A DNA stretch of 64,000 nucleotides, from NCBI RefSeq assembly GCF_042754225.1, contig NZ_JBHZAH010000005.1:1-64000 (forward strand). The letters run 5' to 3'. The number at the start of each line of letters is the position of its first letter. The stretch's first letter is position 1. The translations under genes were made by a program, and so were the position numbers. The notes beneath the pieces were generated by a model. The model was given only the letters and a program-made list of their open reading frames with translations, searched no databases and was not told where the DNA came from. Shown here piece after piece: positions 60,169 through 64,000 of the stretch. The DNA comes from Rhodococcus_G sp042754225 (lineage in GTDB: Bacteria; Actinomycetota; Actinomycetes; Mycobacteriales; Mycobacteriaceae).

Positions 60169-61131
60169 CTACACCCCGATGTTGATCGCGCCGCGGTAGC
60201 CCTCTCCGTTCTTCGCGACCGTCACCATGCCCGACTGGTCGAAGATGGTGTCGGTGGCGTTGGTGACGTTGTTCTGGCGCCCGGTGTGGTCGCTGTACGG
60301 GAAGTTCGCGTAAACCTCGTCGAGCAAGGGTTCGTCGAAGAACAACTGAGTGGTCAGGACCGTCTTCTTGTCGACGTGCACCTTGAGGTGGATGTGCGTG
60401 GTCCGGCCCAGGTACCACCCGGGGAGGATGGTGGTGAACTGGGCGATTCCGTTCGCGTCGGTGGTCTGTGCGCCGCGCAGGTAGGTGCCGTCGTCGGTGG
60501 TGGTCGCCTCGGTGTCGCCGACGCTGTACGAGCCGTCCGAGGTCTCGCCTGATGCGGCGCCGCCCGGAGCGCCGGACGGCGCCGGTCCGTCGCCACCCTG
60601 CGGGGGCCGCCCGCCCGGCCCGCCCGGCCCGCCCGGCCCACCCGGACCGCCCGCCGGGGGTGTGCCCGATCCGGAGGGCGGTGCGCCGTTCGCACCCATG
60701 GAACCGGATTCGAAGCCCGAGTACACCCCACCGGCGTCGCAGTGCCAGATCTCGACCACCGCGTTCGCGATGCCCCCCGCCTCGGGATCGGCCGTGCACT
60801 TGGTCAGATCCTGTACCCGAAGCGCCAGGTCGAACGGGGTGCCCGGCCGATCCTCGCGCAGGTCGCTGCGGATGGAGTCGACGTCGAACCAGTACGGTCC
60901 CTGCGTCTCCTCCTTGCTGGTGACGCAGCGTGGGGCCGTGGCGAGCAGCGCGGCGACGTCCGCACTGGGAGCGGCGGCGCCGGTGGCGGCCGCCGCGGAG
61001 TTCGTCGCGGTGCCGGACGACCCGTTGCCCGCGCACGCGGCGATAAGTCCGCTGAGGCCGACGGTGCCGCCCAGGGCGAGGGCTCGACGCCTGCTCACCC
61101 GGGCTCTGCTGCGTTCGATGTCCTTGTTCAC
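60169..61131 (-). CDS. Tat-exported intradiol-dioxygenase-like lipoprotein
   Basis: A 320-residue protein with a twin-arginine signal (SRRRALALGG) and lipobox LIAAC (about Cys33), then an intradiol ring-cleavage dioxygenase-like beta-sandwich. Iron ligands of catechol/protocatechuate dioxygenases are matched: Tyr in TQGPYWFD, Tyr in HCDAGGVYSGF, and Tyr-His in GWYLGRTTHIHLKV. A low-complexity collagen-like insert of Gly-Gly-Pro repeats (about residues 160-180) sits inside the domain. Soluble dioxygenases act in the cytoplasm on catechols; this exported version may act on extracellular aromatics or be structural. Confidence 0.85.
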   Translation of the reverse strand: MNKDIERSRARVSRRRALALGGTVGLSGLIAACAGNGSSGTATNSAAAATGAAAPSADVAALLATAPRCVTSKEETQGPYWFDVDSIRSDLREDRPGTPFDLALRVQDLTKCTADPEAGGIANAVVEIWHCDAGGVYSGFESGSMGANGAPPSGSGTPPAGGPGGPGGPGGPGGRPPQGGDGPAPSGAPGGAASGETSDGSYSVGDTEATTTDDGTYLRGAQTTDANGIAQFTTILPGWYLGRTTHIHLKVHVDKKTVLTTQLFFDEPLLDEVYANFPYSDHTGRQNNVTNATDTIFDQSGMVTVAKNGEGYRGAINIGV

Positions 61132-61227
61132 GCTTGACTCCCATCAATGCTGTTGATGGGCCGAGCTTTGCCGTCGGTGCTGCGAGCGAGCTGTGATCGC
61201 TCCGAGAGGTGCCTGTGAACGCCGCGG

Positions 61228-61947
61228 TCAGCGGGGCGGGACGGGGATGCTGGTCGGGACCTCGAGTGTGACGGAGTACCGGTCCTCGATGTTCTGCCGG
61301 AACTCGTCCTCGCAGCGTTGCAGCTCCGCCCGGTTGTTTCCCGCGTCACGCACGCAGTCCAGGTAGTCGCGACCGCCGATATGGGCGAAGAACCCGATGC
61401 CCACCACGATCAGCACGATCGTGATGATCACCGCGGCGATGCCGAGCAGGATGCCCGCCAGCGACATTCCGCCGTTGGTCGCGGTCTGCTTCTTGAACTG
61501 CGACCGGCCGATCACGCCGAGGATCACCGCGAGGACACCGAAGACGAATCCGCCGATGATCGTCCACACCGTGACGACACCGAGGATGCCCAGGATCAGG
61601 GCGGCGATGCCCGCGCCGTTGCGGGGCGAGATCGGCGCCGCACCGGGGTAGGGCTGCGCCGCGTACTGCTGTCCGCCGGGATACTGCTGTCCGCTGGGAT
61701 ATTGGGGTTGCCCGCCCGGGTACTGGGGTTGGCCGCCGGGATACGGGGGTTGCCCGCCCGGGTACTGGGGTTGCTGACCCCCCGGGTACTGGGGTTGGCC
61801 GCCGGGATACTGCTCACCCCCCGGGTACGGGGGCTGCTGCCCGCCCGGGTGCTCGGGCTGTCCGAACTGCGGATACTGCTGTCCGTGCGGTGGCTGACCC
61901 TCGGGCGGGTTGGGCTCGTCGGGAGGGTTGGGCGGCGGAGTCGTCAT
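61228..61947 (-). CDS. DUF4190-like membrane protein with PGGQ repeats
   Basis: A 239-residue protein. The N-terminal 110 residues are low-complexity Pro/Gly/Gln/Tyr repeats (units like QYPGGQP), followed by two or three membrane helices (GAGIAALILGILGVVTVWTI, GGMSLAGILLGIAAVIITIV) of the DUF4190 type and a 45-residue outer tail with two Cys (YLDCVRDAG, RCEDEF). ATG at 61947 follows GAGGAG. Similar proteins are common in actinobacterial membranes; function unknown. The repeat DNA (61650-61880) is prone to slippage, so repeat number may vary between strains. Confidence 0.8.
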   Translation of the reverse strand: MTTPPPNPPDEPNPPEGQPPHGQQYPQFGQPEHPGGQQPPYPGGEQYPGGQPQYPGGQQPQYPGGQPPYPGGQPQYPGGQPQYPSGQQYPGGQQYAAQPYPGAAPISPRNGAGIAALILGILGVVTVWTIIGGFVFGVLAVILGVIGRSQFKKQTATNGGMSLAGILLGIAAVIITIVLIVVGIGFFAHIGGRDYLDCVRDAGNNRAELQRCEDEFRQNIEDRYSVTLEVPTSIPVPPR

Positions 61948-62062
61948 CGTCTCTCCTCGGGCATGGACCGTGGGCACCAGACAAACGATCGTCCCCGCAG
62001 ACTAGCCCGCCGACCTGTGCCGTGCCCGGATTCCGCCACCACCCCACGTCGAGGTGGGCGAG

Positions 62063-62719
62063 TTACGAGCTGCCGAACAGGTTGTCGGCGCTGCCGACGG
62101 TGCCGATCGTGCTGCCGAACGAGCTGCCGTTGCCGGAGCTGCCGAGGTCGGAGCTGCTGGTGCTGCCGGAGGAGAGGCCGCCCTCGGCGCCGATCCGAAA
62201 GTTGCGGATGTAGGTGGAGACCGTGGTCGTGCCGGGGGTGATGCAATTGGTCAGCGCGCCGTAGGAACCGTCCTCGAGACCGGTCAGCGTCGCGACGGCG
62301 GACTTCTCGATGCCGCTGCTGAGGAAGCGGATGGCGGGTTCGAACGTCGGATCGCCGCCGGCGGTCGCGGGCGGGATCACCTTCGGGTACACCATCGCAG
62401 AGCCGGCGTCCGTCTTGACGCCCGGGAACAGTGTCGGTTTCTGCCCGGACGAGTCGAGCGACTTCTGCATCGCCTGCGCATCCAGCTTGCCCTTCACCAC
62501 GACCGGTGTCATGCACACGACCTGGGCGTCCGCCGGCGGTGCCACGGTCACGAGCGCGTCGTGTCCGGTGACGTCGGTGGTGAGAATCGGGGAGTTCTCC
62601 GATACCGCGAACGCGGCCGCGGTCGGCTCGGCGCTGGCCACGGTCGGGGTGAAAAGCGCTGCCCCGGCCAGGATTCCCATACCAGTCAGGGCCATCCGGG
62701 TGGTGTTCTGCGCCTTCAT
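62063..62719 (-). CDS. Secreted protein of unknown function
   Basis: A 218-residue exported protein. Signal peptide about 1-30 (MALTGMGILAGAALFTPTVASA), mature all-beta-looking domain of about 150 residues with two cysteines (VVCMTPVVV, TNCITPGTT), and a Ser/Gly-rich C-terminal tail (LSSGSTSSSDLGSSGNGSSF). No family is recognised. ATG at 62719 follows GAGGGAGAAGA; the longer open frame upstream has no signal-peptide character. It is probably cell-wall-associated. Confidence 0.7.
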   Translation of the reverse strand: MKAQNTTRMALTGMGILAGAALFTPTVASAEPTAAAFAVSENSPILTTDVTGHDALVTVAPPADAQVVCMTPVVVKGKLDAQAMQKSLDSSGQKPTLFPGVKTDAGSAMVYPKVIPPATAGGDPTFEPAIRFLSSGIEKSAVATLTGLEDGSYGALTNCITPGTTTVSTYIRNFRIGAEGGLSSGSTSSSDLGSSGNGSSFGSTIGTVGSADNLFGSS

Positions 62720-62832
62720 TCTTCTCCCTCGAACTCGTTCGTCGGTGGCATCCGGCGGACGCGCTGCCGCGCCCACCGTAGAGCAGATCGCCGCCCCTGT
62801 CTGTCGTTCAAGGGAAGTACGGTGACCGGGGA

Positions 62833-63738
62833 TCAGAACAGGTGGACGCTCGCCGAGGCCCGGGCCAGTAGCCGTCCGGTGGAGTCGGCGAGCCGGGTCT
62901 CGACCAGGGCGAGCCGGCGGCCGGCCCGCACCACCTCTGATTCGACACGGACCGCGGGGCCGCCGACGGCGGGGGATCGCACGAAGTCGATCCGCAGGTC
63001 GAGCGCCCGGTAGCCCTGTCGGGGCCCGGTGAGGGTCTGCCCGGTCAGCCCGGTCAGCAGGTCCGCGGCCGAAATCAGCACGCCGCCCTGCACCGATCCC
63101 ATCGGGTTGGCCATCCAGTCGACGGGCGGGAACTCCGCGGCCACCCGGCCGTGCTCGACCGCCGCGAGTTCGGCGCCCAACAGCCCGGCCAAGGGGCCGC
63201 GCTCGATCGTGCCCGCGGCGATCGACCCGACCACGTCCAGTCCGGACCGGTCGGTGAATTCTGCTGCGTCCGTGGCCGGTTCCGGCTCGGCTACCGGCAG
63301 TGGCCGTCCGCCGAGCACCTCCTCGGCGTGTGTCGAGCCGCGGCTGACGACGACGCCGCGTGAGGTCAGCACGGCGAACACCTCGCCACCGGCCGCGCGC
63401 AACTCGCCCGCGGCCAGGCCGATGCCGGTGTCGAGGTCGACCTCGACTGCGTGACCACTGGCCTCGACGGGGCCGTGGGTGGGTAGTGGCGTCGCCATCG
63501 CGGCGCTCACCTGGGAGAGGACCACCTGGGTTCCCGGCGGGACGGCCGTGCCCACCGCGCCGCCTGGGACGGCGTCGACGAGCACGCCGACGGAACCGAG
63601 GATCGTGCGGCCCCGGTGGTCGTGGAACCGCGGGCCGACGTCCTGCGCGAGCCGGAGCCGTCCCGGTTCGAGTTCGAGCGGCCGGATGCCCATCAGTGCG
63701 TTGAGCCGGTCGAGGCGCAGGGTGTCGGGAGTTGTCAT
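62833..63738 (-). CDS. Double-hotdog acyl-CoA thioesterase-like protein
   Basis: A 301-residue protein with two hotdog-fold domains of the PaaI/thioesterase type, about residues 20-140 and 185-301. The second contains the classical segment ANPMGSVQGGVLISAADLLT (GxxxGGVxxxxAD) and ALDLRIDFVRSPAVGGPAVR; the first is more divergent (GRTILGSVGVLVDAVPGGAV). Such proteins hydrolyse acyl-CoAs of aromatic or fatty acids. ATG at 63738 lies 13 bp after the stop of a paralogous gene at the window end, so they form a tandem duplication. Confidence 0.83.
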   Translation of the reverse strand: MTTPDTLRLDRLNALMGIRPLELEPGRLRLAQDVGPRFHDHRGRTILGSVGVLVDAVPGGAVGTAVPPGTQVVLSQVSAAMATPLPTHGPVEASGHAVEVDLDTGIGLAAGELRAAGGEVFAVLTSRGVVVSRGSTHAEEVLGGRPLPVAEPEPATDAAEFTDRSGLDVVGSIAAGTIERGPLAGLLGAELAAVEHGRVAAEFPPVDWMANPMGSVQGGVLISAADLLTGLTGQTLTGPRQGYRALDLRIDFVRSPAVGGPAVRVESEVVRAGRRLALVETRLADSTGRLLARASASVHLF

Positions 63739-63751
63739 GGATGTCTCTCTA

Positions 63752-64000
63752 TCACCAGAGCTGAACGCTGGATCCACTGCGGGCCAGGAGTTCTCCGTCC
63801 GATCCGAGCAGGCGGGTCTCGATCAGCGCGATCCGGCGTCCGGCCCGCACGACTTCCGCCTCGACACGTATGGGCCGGCCGTCCGCGGCGGGGGAGCGGA
63901 CGAAGTCGATCTTGAGGTCCAGCAGTCGGTACGACTCCCCGGCGCTGGTCAGGGTCTGTGCGCTGAGGCCGGTGGTCAGGTCCGCCGCGCTGAAGAGCAC
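63752..64000 (-). CDS. Double-hotdog thioesterase-like protein, C-terminal part (partial)
   Basis: The last 82 residues of a gene cut by the window end, paralogous to the preceding gene: LFSAADLTTGLSAQTLTSAG, LLDLKIDFVRSPAADGRPIR and RAGRRIALIETRLLGSDGEL match the other protein almost segment by segment. It is the upstream member of the tandem pair. Confidence 0.8.
   Translation of the reverse strand: MLFSAADLTTGLSAQTLTSAGESYRLLDLKIDFVRSPAADGRPIRVEAEVVRAGRRIALIETRLLGSDGELLARSGSSVQLW

Noticed and set aside
61650..61880. Short tandem repeats (GGGTACTGGGGTTG type)
   Set aside because: They are the coding repeats of the PGGQ-rich N-terminus of the DUF4190-like protein, not a mobile element.

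Overview
The window is high-GC (roughly 68-70%) DNA, densely packed with genes on both strands, with many GTG starts and short ATGA/GTGA overlaps. Gene content points to a mycolic-acid actinomycete, most likely a Rhodococcus/Prescottella or close Nocardiales relative. Evidence: an FprB-type ferredoxin/NADP reductase beside an AurF-like di-iron protein (the Rv0885-Rv0886 arrangement of Mycobacterium tuberculosis), FadB2, a CFP30B-like VOC protein, a Zmp1-like M13 peptidase, ugpAEBC in the mycobacterial gene order, and a LigC ligase followed by a LigD-type polymerase. This assignment is inference from recalled family resemblance; no search was run. I saw no rRNA, tRNA, CRISPR array, insertion sequence, phage gene or replication origin.

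Region by region. 1-5900: PAP2 phosphatase, YCII protein, a compact restriction-modification island (5-methylcytosine methyltransferase, restriction endonuclease, Vsr nicking enzyme), a secreted protein of unknown function and two small ORFs. 6290-10430: FprB, AurF-like oxygenase, then divergent MntH. 10450-27220: housekeeping and lipid metabolism (two DHA2 drug exporters, a TetR regulator, a secreted S1 protease, acyl-CoA dehydrogenase, MBL hydrolase, class III adenylate cyclase, IlvD, VOC and DinB-like proteins, FadB2, an acyl-CoA ligase and a LuxR regulator).

27260-41620 is the most unusual stretch. On the minus strand lie two paralogous regulatory modules, each with a membrane histidine-kinase-like protein and a co-translated membrane partner of unknown family. 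One module has a full NarL-type response regulator; the other has only a stand-alone LuxR DNA-binding domain. Divergent from them, on the plus strand, are two paralogous export cassettes, each with two small proteins carrying SipW-dependent (TasA/CalY-like) signal peptides plus a SipW-type signal peptidase. The first peptidase is fused to a second, substrate-like signal segment, an ectodomain, a Thr/Pro-rich linker and a C-terminal domain. A secreted Ig-repeat protein follows. I infer a duplicated surface-fibre or surface-protein export system with matching duplicated regulators; this is the best candidate for an undescribed system.

42000-64000: CorA, dodecin, LigC and PolD-type repair pair, HdeD-like membrane protein, serine beta-lactamase-like esterase, L,D-transpeptidase, the ugpAEBC importer, a TetR/ABC-exporter divergent pair, DUF2252 protein, M13 peptidase, a Tat-exported intradiol-dioxygenase-like lipoprotein, DUF4190-like membrane protein, a secreted protein, and a tandem pair of double-hotdog thioesterase-like genes, the second cut by the window end.
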